Positions 1 through 6,792 of a stretch of 9,580 nt of DNA are shown piece by piece. Source of the stretch: an uncultured beta proteobacterium. Its GTDB lineage: Bacteria > Pseudomonadota > Gammaproteobacteria > Burkholderiales > Burkholderiaceae_C. Position numbers and translations under genes: made by a program. The stretch covers positions 1 through 9,580 of the forward strand of contig CAIWRE010000319.1 in NCBI GenBank assembly GCA_903914985.1. The letters are read 5' to 3'. The notes beneath the pieces are model-generated. The model saw only the letters and a program-made list of their open reading frames with translations. It ran no database searches and was not told the origin of the DNA. Position 1 is the first letter of the stretch. Every line of letters starts with the position of its first letter.

Positions 1-265
1 CCCGGTTTTTATCTGCTTTGGTCTTCACCGCGGTCAGCAGCGACCACGGCAGCACATCGCTGCGTTCGACCAGCGGAGCAAAGGGGCTGTTGGGGCTGTG
101 GTAACCCGCGCCGCTCCCTTGTGCAATCGCACCCTCGCCCACGGGTGAACTCAGTTGAGCCTGTGCGGGGTGTGGCACCGACAAGGCCGTGGCAACGGCA
201 AGGCACAGCGCCCCTGCAAGCCTTGTCAGCGCGCGTTGTTGTTTCCCGTGGGCGGTTGTGGCCAT
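1..265 (-). CDS. Exported protein, probably DUF3299 family (N-terminal part, runs off left edge)
   Basis: The frame is open from an ATG at 265 down to the window edge, giving 88 residues with the 3' end missing. The first ~39 residues are a Sec-type signal peptide: a basic start (HGKQQR), a hydrophobic stretch (LAGALCLAVATALSV) and a likely cleavage after AQA (PHPAQA|QLSS). The mature part begins with a Gly/Ser/Pro-rich linker and then reads DVLPWSLLTAVKTKADKNR. From memory this resembles the entry to the DUF3299 domain of small betaproteobacterial periplasmic proteins. The function of that family is not known to me. An in-frame TGA lies five codons before the ATG and an AGGAAG box sits 5 nt upstream, so the start is well supported. 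The gene follows msrA on the same strand after 23 bp and is probably co-transcribed with it. The gene is sure; the family is a moderate guess because the domain body lies outside the window. Confidence 0.8.
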   Translation of the reverse strand, partial: MATTAHGKQQRALTRLAGALCLAVATALSVPHPAQAQLSSPVGEGAIAQGSGAGYHSPNSPFAPLVERSDVLPWSLLTAVKTKADKNR

Positions 266-270
266 GCGTA

Positions 271-276
271 CTTCCT
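271..276 (-). promoter_or_regulatory. Ribosome binding site of the DUF3299-like gene
   Basis: On the minus strand AGGAAG lies 5 nt before the ATG at 265. It is the best Shine-Dalgarno match among the genes of this window. With the in-frame TGA just upstream it fixes the start of the truncated left-edge gene. Confidence 0.65.
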
Positions 277-288
277 GTCAATCAAAAG

Positions 289-831
289 CTAGGGCTTTGC
301 CAAGCGGGCAAAGGTTTTGCGAAATTTCGCCACCTTGGGCGCCGCTACCGCCACGCAATAGCCCTGCGTGGGGTTGCGGGCAAAGAAATTCTGGTGGTAA
401 TCCTCTGCGCGGGCGTAGTTGTTGAGCATTTGCACTTCGGTAACGATGGGGTTTGGGTACACACCGCTGGCGTTCACTTCCGCGACCAGACTGCGGGCGA
501 CTTCCAATTGCTCCGCGGTGGTGCAGTAAATTCCGCTGCGGTACTGGGTGCCCACGTCGTGCCCTTGGCGATTCAAGCTGGTGGGGTCGTGGATCAGGAA
601 AAATATCTCCAGCACCTCACGCACGCTGATGACCGAGGTATCAAATTCAAGCCTGATCACTTCGTTGTGGCCGCTGGTGCCGGTGCACACGTCGTCATAG
701 GTCGGGTCGGGCAACTGACCGTTGCAATACCCGGACTCCACGGTTTGCATGCCGCGCACTTGCAGATAGACCGATTCGCTGCACCAGAAGCAGCCGGCGC
801 CCAGCGCCAGCGATTGGGTGGAATGTTGCAT
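289..831 (-). CDS. msrA: Peptide-methionine (S)-S-oxide reductase MsrA
   Basis: This 180-residue protein reduces the S-epimer of methionine sulfoxide, free or in proteins, as part of oxidative damage repair. The catalytic motif GCFWC is at residues 13-17, with nucleophilic Cys14. Other family blocks are ESGY (32-35), PTYDDVCTGTSGHNEV (43-58), the HDPTSLNRQG block (81-90) followed by GTQYRSGIYC (94-103), and EDYHQNFF (143-150). GYC at 157-159 sits where several MsrA proteins carry the resolving cysteine, so Cys159 is the likely resolving residue. No MsrB domain is fused and there is no signal peptide, so it should be cytoplasmic. The frame stays open upstream to 945, but homology begins only at the ATG at 831, which has AGGGA about 8 nt before it. 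Cys36 in SGYCNG is unusual, since this site usually reads SGYAGG. No clear promoter was seen in the 166-bp spacer on this strand. The exported-protein gene follows 23 bp downstream. Confidence 0.95.
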   Translation of the reverse strand: MQHSTQSLALGAGCFWCSESVYLQVRGMQTVESGYCNGQLPDPTYDDVCTGTSGHNEVIRLEFDTSVISVREVLEIFFLIHDPTSLNRQGHDVGTQYRSGIYCTTAEQLEVARSLVAEVNASGVYPNPIVTEVQMLNNYARAEDYHQNFFARNPTQGYCVAVAAPKVAKFRKTFARLAKP

Positions 832-944
832 GGTGAAATTCCCTAGGTAGTCTTTGGTGACCGCAGAGCATAAGCGGCTTGTGTTTCCCCTGCATGAAGT
901 GCGTAAATGCAAGCCGTCTTTACCTGCGCGACCAAGAGCTGTCA

Positions 945-974
945 TTGACGCCGAGGGGTCTGGCGGACTACACT
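945..974 (+). promoter_or_regulatory. Sigma70-type promoter of the tetR-adaptor-RND operon
   Basis: TTGACG (945-950) and TACACT (969-974) are separated by 18 bp and match the -35 and -10 consensus well. Transcription would start near 981, leaving a leader of only about 17 nt before the tetR ATG at 998, with no recognisable Shine-Dalgarno box. The promoter lies in the 166-bp spacer (832-997) between divergent msrA and tetR. Apart from this promoter and the adjoining palindrome, I see nothing else in that spacer. The motif is read by eye and the start site is inferred. Confidence 0.6.
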
Positions 975-993
975 ACTAACCTGCCAGTCAGTA
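974..993. promoter_or_regulatory. Candidate TetR-family operator (imperfect palindrome)
   Basis: TACTAACCTGCCAGTCAGTA is an imperfect 20-bp palindrome in which 7 of 10 base pairs are symmetric. The outer arms (TACT/AGTA) are perfect. It begins at the last base of the -10 box and covers the predicted start site, where a repressor would block transcription. The arms recall the ACTGACT/AGTCAGT sites that I remember ahead of TetR-regulated efflux operons in Burkholderiales. Autoregulation by the TetR encoded 4 bp downstream is the natural inference. Confidence 0.5.
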
Positions 994-997
994 ATAC

Positions 998-1699
998 ATG
1001 AATCTTCGTACCCGCCTTCGAGACCTCGCCTGCCCCGCCGCACCCAAACGGGAGCGGCGCAAAGAGGCGCGACCTCGCGAATTGCTCGATGCCGCTCTGG
1101 AACTGTTTGTGGAGCAAGGTTTTGCTGCAACCAAGGCTGAAGAAGTTGCCAAACGTGCTGGAGTGTCCAAAGGCACTTTGTTCTTGTACTTCGGCTCCAA
1201 AGAAGAACTGTTCAAAGCCGTGGTGCGCGAAAACATCGCGGGGCAGTTTTCGGAATTCAACGTCGCGCTGGACAGCTATACCGGCAACACCGAGTCCCTG
1301 ATGCGGACATTTATGGCCGCCTGGTGGGTCCGTGTGGGTGCCACGCACAGCGCTGGCATCTGCAAACTGATGGTGAGTGAAGGCCGGCATTTTCCGGAGT
1401 TGGCGGAGTTTTACCGCGCAGAAGTCATAGACCCTGCATGCCAAGTGATCGCCCGTGTGCTGGAGCGCGGCGTGCAGCGCGGCGAATTGCATGCCAATCT
1501 ATCAACGCACAGCGTCTACACCCTGCTGGCGCCAATTTTGTTTTTGATGCTTTGGAACAGTGCACCCGGTTTGTCCGGGGACCGGACCTTGGATGGCGCT
1601 GCCTTTTTAGACACCCAGATCGATGTTCTACTGCACGGCATTGGTGTTCGTAACACCCATGCACCCCACAACCGCGCTGCGCCCGCAGACCTTCTCTGA
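998..1699 (+). CDS. TetR/AcrR-family transcriptional regulator of the efflux operon
   Basis: This 233-residue protein has a classic N-terminal TetR DNA-binding domain. A basic arm (KRERRKEARP, 17-26) leads into helix 1 (ELLDAALELFVEQGF). The helix-turn-helix is at about 46-65 (KAEEVAKRAGVSKGTLFLYF), followed by SKEELFKAVV. Residues ~85-215 form the ligand-binding and dimer domain, here with WWVRVGAT, KLMVSEGRHFPELAEFY and LLAPILFLMLW, typical of regulators next to RND pumps in Comamonadaceae. The last ~18 residues are Pro/Ala/His-rich and probably disordered. It is the first gene of the operon and the adaptor gene starts 12 bp after its stop, so it most likely represses its own operon through the palindrome at 974-993. 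The inducing ligand cannot be told from the sequence. Translation starts with a very short leader and no clear Shine-Dalgarno box. Confidence 0.93.
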   Translation: MNLRTRLRDLACPAAPKRERRKEARPRELLDAALELFVEQGFAATKAEEVAKRAGVSKGTLFLYFGSKEELFKAVVRENIAGQFSEFNVALDSYTGNTESLMRTFMAAWWVRVGATHSAGICKLMVSEGRHFPELAEFYRAEVIDPACQVIARVLERGVQRGELHANLSTHSVYTLLAPILFLMLWNSAPGLSGDRTLDGAAFLDTQIDVLLHGIGVRNTHAPHNRAAPADLL

Positions 1700-1711
1700 C
1701 GCTCTCACCCC

Positions 1712-2845
1712 ATGAAAATTCGACTCAAATGGCTACTACTCGGCGCAACGGTCGTCGCCCTGGGCGCCGGTGGCTGGCACACTTTTCAATCGCGCAAGCA
1801 GCAAAAGCAGCTGATTGAAGCGCAGCAGGAGGCGCAGAAAAATCGACTGGCGGTACAACTGGCACCTGGCGATGTGGTCACTGTGCAAAACCGGCAGTTG
1901 TCGCAAGGCCTGCCCATCTCCGGCCAAACCAAAGCGGTGAACGCGGCTTTTGTCAAAGCGCGTGTGGCCGGTGAGTTGCTGGACTTGCAGGTTCGCGAAG
2001 GCGATTTCGTCAACGCCGGACAAATTGTGGCGCGGGTGGACGGTACCGAATATGCAGCCCGTTTGCGCCAGGCGCAGCAACAGGCACAGGCGGCCAAAGC
2101 CCAGGTCGACATTGCGCAGCGCAGCTTTGACAACAACCGCTCGCTGGTCGACCAGGGATTTATCTCCAAAACGAGTTTGGAGGCGTCGGCCTCCACCCTG
2201 GCGGCAGCCCAGGCCAGTTTCTCTGCCGCGCAGGCGGGTGCGGATGTGCTGCAAAAGTCCTTGGACGATGCGGTGCTGCGTGCACCGATTGCCGGGCAGG
2301 TGTCGCAGCGCCTGGCGCAAAACGGTGAGCGCGTGGGGGTGGACAGTCGCATCCTTGAAATCGTGGATGTGCGCCGCCTGGAGCTTGAAGCCACCATTGC
2401 GGTTGCCGACGCCAACCAGGTGCGCATTGGACAAAGCGCGCAATTGCGGTTTGATGGCGCCACAAACCCCGTGGCCGCCAGAGTGGTCCGCATCAACCCC
2501 AACGCGACACTCGGCAGCCGCGCGGTCATGATTTACCTGTCGATTGCAAGCGCTGACACACTGCGCCAAGGGCTGTACGCCGAAGGCCTTTTGGCCACGG
2601 GCACGGTGAGCGCCTTGGCTCTGCCCTTGAGCGCCGTGCGCACCGACAAACCTCTGCCCTATGTGCAAGCCGTGGTGAATGGCCAGGTGCGCCACATGCC
2701 CGTCACTTTGGGCATGCGTGGTGCGCTGAACGACCAGACCATGGTGGCGGTGACCGGTGTGCCGGAAGGCACCGTGGTGCTCACTGGCGGCGTGGGCCCG
2801 ATGCAGGTGGACACTGAAGTCACCTTGACCGCGGGCGCGAAGTAA
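1712..2845 (+). CDS. RND efflux periplasmic adaptor subunit (membrane fusion protein)
   Basis: This 377-residue HlyD/AcrA-type adaptor links the RND permease in the inner membrane to an outer-membrane channel. An N-terminal hydrophobic segment (residues ~7-22, WLLLGATVVALGAGGW) is a signal anchor or signal peptide. There is no lipobox cysteine, so it is not a lipoprotein like AcrA. Two half-lipoyl motifs, FVKARVAGELLDLQVREGD (80-98) and LRAPIAGQVSQRLAQNGE (189-206), flank an Ala/Gln-rich alpha-helical hairpin (~113-185). That hairpin is short, in keeping with one coiled-coil pair. The beta-barrel follows (~220-300) and then the membrane-proximal domain (~303-372). It starts 12 bp after tetR without a clear Shine-Dalgarno box, which suggests translational coupling, and ends 3 bp before the permease start. 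Its role is clear; the exported substrate is not. Confidence 0.94.
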   Translation: MKIRLKWLLLGATVVALGAGGWHTFQSRKQQKQLIEAQQEAQKNRLAVQLAPGDVVTVQNRQLSQGLPISGQTKAVNAAFVKARVAGELLDLQVREGDFVNAGQIVARVDGTEYAARLRQAQQQAQAAKAQVDIAQRSFDNNRSLVDQGFISKTSLEASASTLAAAQASFSAAQAGADVLQKSLDDAVLRAPIAGQVSQRLAQNGERVGVDSRILEIVDVRRLELEATIAVADANQVRIGQSAQLRFDGATNPVAARVVRINPNATLGSRAVMIYLSIASADTLRQGLYAEGLLATGTVSALALPLSAVRTDKPLPYVQAVVNGQVRHMPVTLGMRGALNDQTMVAVTGVPEGTVVLTGGVGPMQVDTEVTLTAGAK

Positions 2846-2848
2846 TTT

Positions 2849-5800
2849 ATGTGGTTTACCCGCGTCAGCATCCACAACCCGGTTTTCGCCACCATGATGA
2901 TGCTGGCGCTGATGGTGTTGGGCGTTTTTTCGCTGCAACGCCTGCAGGTCGACCAGTTTCCCAACATCGACTTCCCGGTGGTGGTGGTGATCACGGAGTA
3001 CCCCGGTGCCTCTCCCGAGATCGTGGAAAGCGAAGTCTCGAAAAAGATTGAAGAAGGCGTCAACTCCATTGCCGGCATCAACGCGCTGACCTCGCGCAGT
3101 TATGAGGGCCAATCGGTGGTGGTGATCGAATTCGGTCTGCATGTCGATGGCCGAAAAGGTGCGGACGATGTGCGTGAGAAAGTGGCCTCGGTCAAACCCC
3201 TGCTTCGCACGGAGGTCAAAGAGCCCCGTGTCCTGCGCTTTGACCCCTCGGCCAAGGCTGTTTGGTCGGTGGCGGTGTTACCGGACACCAGCCCGGGTGC
3301 GCCCCGCTTGAGTGCAGTGGAGCTTACGAATTGGGCAGACCAGGTGTTCAAAAAGCGCCTGGAGAACGTGCGCGGCGTGGGTTCTGCCACCATCGTGGGC
3401 GGAACCAAGCGCGAGATCAATATCTACCTCGACCCCAAAGCTCTGGAGTCGTTTGGCATCACGCCGGACCAGGTCGTCAATGCGCTGCGCAACGAAAACC
3501 AGGATTTGCCGGTGGGCAGCATCCGCTCATTGCAGCAAGAGCGCACCATACAGATCGCGGCGCGCGTGCAACGCCCGGAAGACTTTGCCAACATCATCGT
3601 CACGCGAAAGAACGGCGCGGCGGTGCGCGTCGGTCAACTGGCCAAGGTACGTGACGGGGCGCAAGAGATTGACAGCCTGGCGCTTTACAACGGCGAACGC
3701 ACGCTGATGCTCACGGTGCAAAAGATGCAGGACGAAAACACCATCGCGGTGGTCGACGGACTGCAAAAAGCCTTCGCCGAGGTGCAAAAACAACTGCCGC
3801 CGGGCATCAAACTGGCGCCAATCACCGACGGGTCGCGCCAAATTCGGGTCTCAGTCGACAACGTGCGCCGCACCCTCATCGAAGGCGCCCTGCTCACGGT
3901 GTTGATTGTGTTTTTGTTCCTCAACTCCTGGCGCTCTACTGTGATCACCGGTCTAACGCTGCCCATTGCGCTGATCGGCACTTTTTTCTTCATGTACGTG
4001 TTCGGCTTCACCATCAACATGATCACCATGATGGCGCTGAGCCTGTGCGTGGGCCTGCTGATTGACGACGCCATCGTGGTGCGGGAAAACATCGTGCGCC
4101 ACGTACAACTCGGCAAAACGCCATTTCAGGCGGCGCTCGACGGCACCCAGGAAATTGGCCTGGCCGTGCTGGCCACCACCCTGTCCATCGTCGCGGTATT
4201 TTTGCCTATTGGTTTTATGGGCGGCATCATCGGCAAGTTCTTCCATGAGTTCGGTCTGACCATCGTCGCGGCCGTGCTGATCTCCATGTTTGTCAGCTTT
4301 ACCCTGGACCCTATGCTGTCGAGCATTTGGCACGATCCGGCGGTGGAACACCACAGCCGGCGCGGCCCGCCCGTTACTTTGTACGACCGCACCTTGGGAC
4401 GCTTGACCAGCTGGTTCGAACGCAGCACGGAGTCGCTGGCCGATGGCTACCAGAGCATCCTGGCCTGGGCACTGGTGCATAAGGTCAAAACCTTACTTTT
4501 GGCGCTGGGCGTGTTCGTGCTGAGCGTAGCGATGGTGCCCTTGCTCGGTACCGAGTTCGTACCCAAGTCCGATTTCTCTGAGACCACGCTGAACTTCAAT
4601 ACCCCCACCGGCACATCACTCGAAGTGACCGAGGCCAAGGCGCGCCAGGTGGAGGCCATGGTGCGCGCCTTTCCAGAAGTGAAATACACGCTGGCCACCA
4701 TCAATACCGGCAATGCGCAGGGCAAGATGTACGCGAGCATCTACATCCGCATGGTGGACCGCAAGGACCGCAAGCTCAGCATCAATGACATGTCCGTTAA
4801 GTTGCGCCAGCGCTTACAAGAAGTGCCGGGCATTACCGTCACCCACATCGGCCTAATGGACTCGGTCGGCGGCAGCAAGCAAATTTTGTTTTCCATTCAA
4901 GGGGCGGACACTCCGACGCTGGAGCGTCTGACCCAAACTGCACTGGTTCAGCTGAAAAACGTACCCGGCCTGGTGGATCTGGATTCCAGCTTCAAACCCA
5001 GTAAGCCCACCCTCAAAGTGGAGGTTCGCCGTGATGCAGCGTCCGACCTGGGTTTGACCGTGGCGCAAATCGGTAGCAGTCTGCGCACCTTGGTGGCAGG
5101 CCAAACTGTGGGCAACTGGCGCGCATCTGACGATCAAACGTATGACGTCAATGTCCGGCTTCAACCTGAAGCCCGCGACACACCGCAAGACCTGGACCGC
5201 ATTCCCTTTGCGCTGGTCAATGCGGCTGACGGAAGTACCCGCATTGTTCGCCTGAATCAGGTCGCGACGGTGGCCGAGACCACCGGCTCCAATCAAATCA
5301 ACCGCCGCGACCTGATGCGTGAGGTCTCCATCAGCGCCAATGTGTCCGGTCGCTCCGCGGGCGAAGTGTCTGCGGACATCAAAAAGGTGATGGACCAGAT
5401 CGCCCTGCCGCAAGGCTACAGCTACAAGTTCAGTGGCTCGACCAAAGACATGGCCGACGCTTTTGGCTACGCCATCTCGGCACTGGCGCTGGCCGTGGTG
5501 TTCATCTACATGATCCTGGCCAGCCAGTTCAAAAGCTTTTTGCAGCCCATGGCGCTGATGACCGCCCTGCCCCTGACCTTGATTGGTGTGGTGCTGGCGC
5601 TGATGATGTTCAACTCCACGCTGTCCATGTTCTCGGTGATCGGCGTCATCATGCTGATGGGCCTGGTCACCAAAAATGCCATTTTGCTGGTGGACTTTGC
5701 CATCCGCTCGCGTGAACCCGGCGTCGCGCCTGATGGCAGCGCGGTGCCCGGACTTGAGCGCAACGCCGCGCTGCTGCTGGCGGCCAAAGTGCGGTTGCGC

Positions 5801-6019
5801 CCCATCTTGATGACCACGCTGGCCATGGTGTTTGGCATGGTTCCACTGGCCTTTGCCTTGACCGAGGGCTCAGAAATGCGCGCTCCCATGGGGCAGGCGG
5901 TGATTGGTGGTGTGATTACCTCGTCGCTGTTGACCCTTGTGGTCGTTCCGGTGGTGTACTGCTACATGGATGATCTGGCGCAGTGGTGCCGCAAAAAGTG
6001 GGGGCTGGGCGCCGCCTGA
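2849..6019 (+). CDS. Efflux RND transporter permease subunit (AcrB/MdtB-like, HAE type)
   Basis: This 1056-residue proton-driven RND permease is close in length to AcrB (1049). TM1 is at ~10-30, followed by the first large periplasmic porter loop with DQFPNIDFP (35-43) and EYPGASPEIVE (50-60). TM2-TM6 span ~342-490, TM7 ~546-566, then comes the second porter loop, and TM8-TM12 span ~865-1045. The proton relay is intact: Asp406 and Asp407 in TM4 (GLLIDDAIVV), Lys942 in TM10 (GLVTKNAILL) and Arg984 (RLRPILMTT). They correspond to AcrB D407, D408, K940 and R971. The paired Asp and DDAIVVREN favour a hydrophobe/amphiphile (drug, solvent, bile-like) pump over a heavy-metal CusA type. The TM10-TM11 loop is about 11 residues longer than in AcrB. 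The gene lies 3 bp behind the adaptor gene and is surely co-translated with it. No dedicated outer-membrane gene follows directly; a TolC-type gene lies 1.2 kb further on. Confidence 0.96.
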   Translation: MWFTRVSIHNPVFATMMMLALMVLGVFSLQRLQVDQFPNIDFPVVVVITEYPGASPEIVESEVSKKIEEGVNSIAGINALTSRSYEGQSVVVIEFGLHVDGRKGADDVREKVASVKPLLRTEVKEPRVLRFDPSAKAVWSVAVLPDTSPGAPRLSAVELTNWADQVFKKRLENVRGVGSATIVGGTKREINIYLDPKALESFGITPDQVVNALRNENQDLPVGSIRSLQQERTIQIAARVQRPEDFANIIVTRKNGAAVRVGQLAKVRDGAQEIDSLALYNGERTLMLTVQKMQDENTIAVVDGLQKAFAEVQKQLPPGIKLAPITDGSRQIRVSVDNVRRTLIEGALLTVLIVFLFLNSWRSTVITGLTLPIALIGTFFFMYVFGFTINMITMMALSLCVGLLIDDAIVVRENIVRHVQLGKTPFQAALDGTQEIGLAVLATTLSIVAVFLPIGFMGGIIGKFFHEFGLTIVAAVLISMFVSFTLDPMLSSIWHDPAVEHHSRRGPPVTLYDRTLGRLTSWFERSTESLADGYQSILAWALVHKVKTLLLALGVFVLSVAMVPLLGTEFVPKSDFSETTLNFNTPTGTSLEVTEAKARQVEAMVRAFPEVKYTLATINTGNAQGKMYASIYIRMVDRKDRKLSINDMSVKLRQRLQEVPGITVTHIGLMDSVGGSKQILFSIQGADTPTLERLTQTALVQLKNVPGLVDLDSSFKPSKPTLKVEVRRDAASDLGLTVAQIGSSLRTLVAGQTVGNWRASDDQTYDVNVRLQPEARDTPQDLDRIPFALVNAADGSTRIVRLNQVATVAETTGSNQINRRDLMREVSISANVSGRSAGEVSADIKKVMDQIALPQGYSYKFSGSTKDMADAFGYAISALALAVVFIYMILASQFKSFLQPMALMTALPLTLIGVVLALMMFNSTLSMFSVIGVIMLMGLVTKNAILLVDFAIRSREPGVAPDGSAVPGLERNAALLLAAKVRLRPILMTTLAMVFGMVPLAFALTEGSEMRAPMGQAVIGGVITSSLLTLVVVPVVYCYMDDLAQWCRKKWGLGAA

Positions 6020-6040
6020 CCGGCTGCTGACACCCCCCAC
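5998..6040 (+). other. Inverted repeat around the end of the RND gene
   Basis: GTGGGGG (5998-6004) can pair with CCCCCAC (6034-6040), and inside it GCCG (6011-6014) can pair with CGGC (6021-6024). The stop codon of the RND gene lies in the inner loop. No T-run follows, so it is not a standard intrinsic terminator. It may be a weak attenuator, an RNA 3'-end stabiliser or chance in GC-rich DNA. Confidence 0.25.
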
Positions 6041-6043
6041 CGG

Positions 6044-6049
6044 TAAAAT
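6044..6049 (+). promoter_or_regulatory. Possible -10 box for the Pcm-like gene cluster
   Basis: TAAAAT (in CCGGTAAAATTT) lies 54 bp before the Pcm-like start in the 83-bp spacer after the RND gene. It differs from TATAAT at one position, but no good -35 box is found 16-18 bp upstream. If real, it would let the methyltransferase, rhodanese and tolC genes be transcribed independently of the TetR-controlled operon. Confidence 0.3.
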
Positions 6050-6102
6050 TTGAGCTATTCCCCGGACTGTTTCCTTTACCCCTTACCTGAGTGAGCCACC
6101 GT

Positions 6103-6765
6103 ATGAACCTTAGCAATGTCGCCCAAGCCCGATTCAACATGATTGAACAGCAAATCCGGCCTTGGAACGTGCTGGACACCGAGATCTTGGACTTGCTGGC
6201 AGACGTGGCGCGCGAAGACTTTGTGCCCCAAGCGCAGCGCGCGCTGGCTTTTGCCGATATGGAAGTGTCGATTGGTCATGGTGAATCCATGCTTGCGCCC
6301 CGTCTGCAGGCGCGTCTGCTGCAAGATTTGCAAGTGCAGTCCCACGAGCGAGTCCTAGAAATCGGCACGGGTTCGGGTTACCTGACGGCCTTGCTGGCAC
6401 GCCGGGCTGCAAGCGTCCTGTCATTGGAGATTCAGCCCGAGCTGGCTGCCGCCGCCCGCGTGAATCTGCAGCGCGCAGGCGTGAACAACGCAGAAGTGCG
6501 TGTGGCTGACGGCGCCCAGCCTATGCGCGGCGAAGGTCCGTTCGATGCCATTTTGCTCGGCGGCTCAGTCGCCGAAGTGCCCAAGCACCTGCTGGACTTG
6601 CTGGCCGTGGGCGGCCGCCTGATCTCCATCGTCGGCGACGAACCCATCATGAACGCCACCCTGGTGACCCGGGTAGGCCCCACCGATATACGCAGTACCA
6701 AGCTGTGGGACGCGAATGCGGCACGCCTGCACGGGTTTGCCGAACACTCGCACTTCCATTTTTAA
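6103..6765 (+). CDS. Protein-L-isoaspartate O-methyltransferase (Pcm/PIMT) family protein, divergent
   Basis: This 220-residue class I SAM-dependent methyltransferase aligns along its length with PIMT, which repairs isoaspartyl residues in damaged proteins. The N-terminal part matches family blocks (REDFVP, 37-42). SAM-binding motif I is VLEIGTGSGYLTALLA (84-99), an acidic residue at the end of the next strand is E109, and PFDAILL is at 146-152. Several PIMT substrate-site motifs are altered. GHGESMLAP (58-66) stands where E. coli Pcm has GQGQTISQP, and LGGSVAEVP (152-160) replaces VTAAPPEIP. The C-terminal VRFVPL segment is absent, replaced by a tail ending HSHFHF. SAM binding is therefore likely, while isoaspartate specificity is doubtful. 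The ATG at 6103 is preferred over an in-frame GTG at 6091 because GTGAG lies 7 nt before it and homology begins near there. Rhodanese follows after 27 bp. Confidence 0.88.
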   Translation: MNLSNVAQARFNMIEQQIRPWNVLDTEILDLLADVAREDFVPQAQRALAFADMEVSIGHGESMLAPRLQARLLQDLQVQSHERVLEIGTGSGYLTALLARRAASVLSLEIQPELAAAARVNLQRAGVNNAEVRVADGAQPMRGEGPFDAILLGGSVAEVPKHLLDLLAVGGRLISIVGDEPIMNATLVTRVGPTDIRSTKLWDANAARLHGFAEHSHFHF

Positions 6766-6792
6766 GACCCGAAGTTACCGACCTGCCCAAGC

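Noticed and set aside
9..281. Minus-strand 90-codon frame at the left edge
   Set aside because: It overlaps in another frame the gene starting at 265, which has a proper signal peptide and ribosome site.
121..846. 241-codon plus-strand open frame across the left-edge gene and msrA
   Set aside because: It lies antisense to the clear msrA gene and to the signal-peptide gene, and its protein has no family features.
832..945. N-terminal extension of MsrA to an upstream start at 945
   Set aside because: The extra 38 residues show no MsrA similarity, the extension would overlap the tetR promoter -35 box, and the ATG at 831 gives a normal-length protein.
1736..3142. Long open frame (468 codons) on the minus strand opposite the adaptor gene and the start of the RND gene
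   Set aside because: Its translation is rich in His, Arg and Gln with no recognisable domain. It mirrors the codon bias of the two clear plus-strand genes.
3953..4480. Minus-strand frame of 175 codons inside the RND gene
   Set aside because: It is a His/Gln/Asp-rich shadow of membrane-segment codons, with no ribosome site or domain.
6091..6102. GTG start for the Pcm-like gene, four codons upstream
   Set aside because: No ribosome site precedes the GTG, while GTGAG itself sits at a suitable distance before the ATG at 6103.
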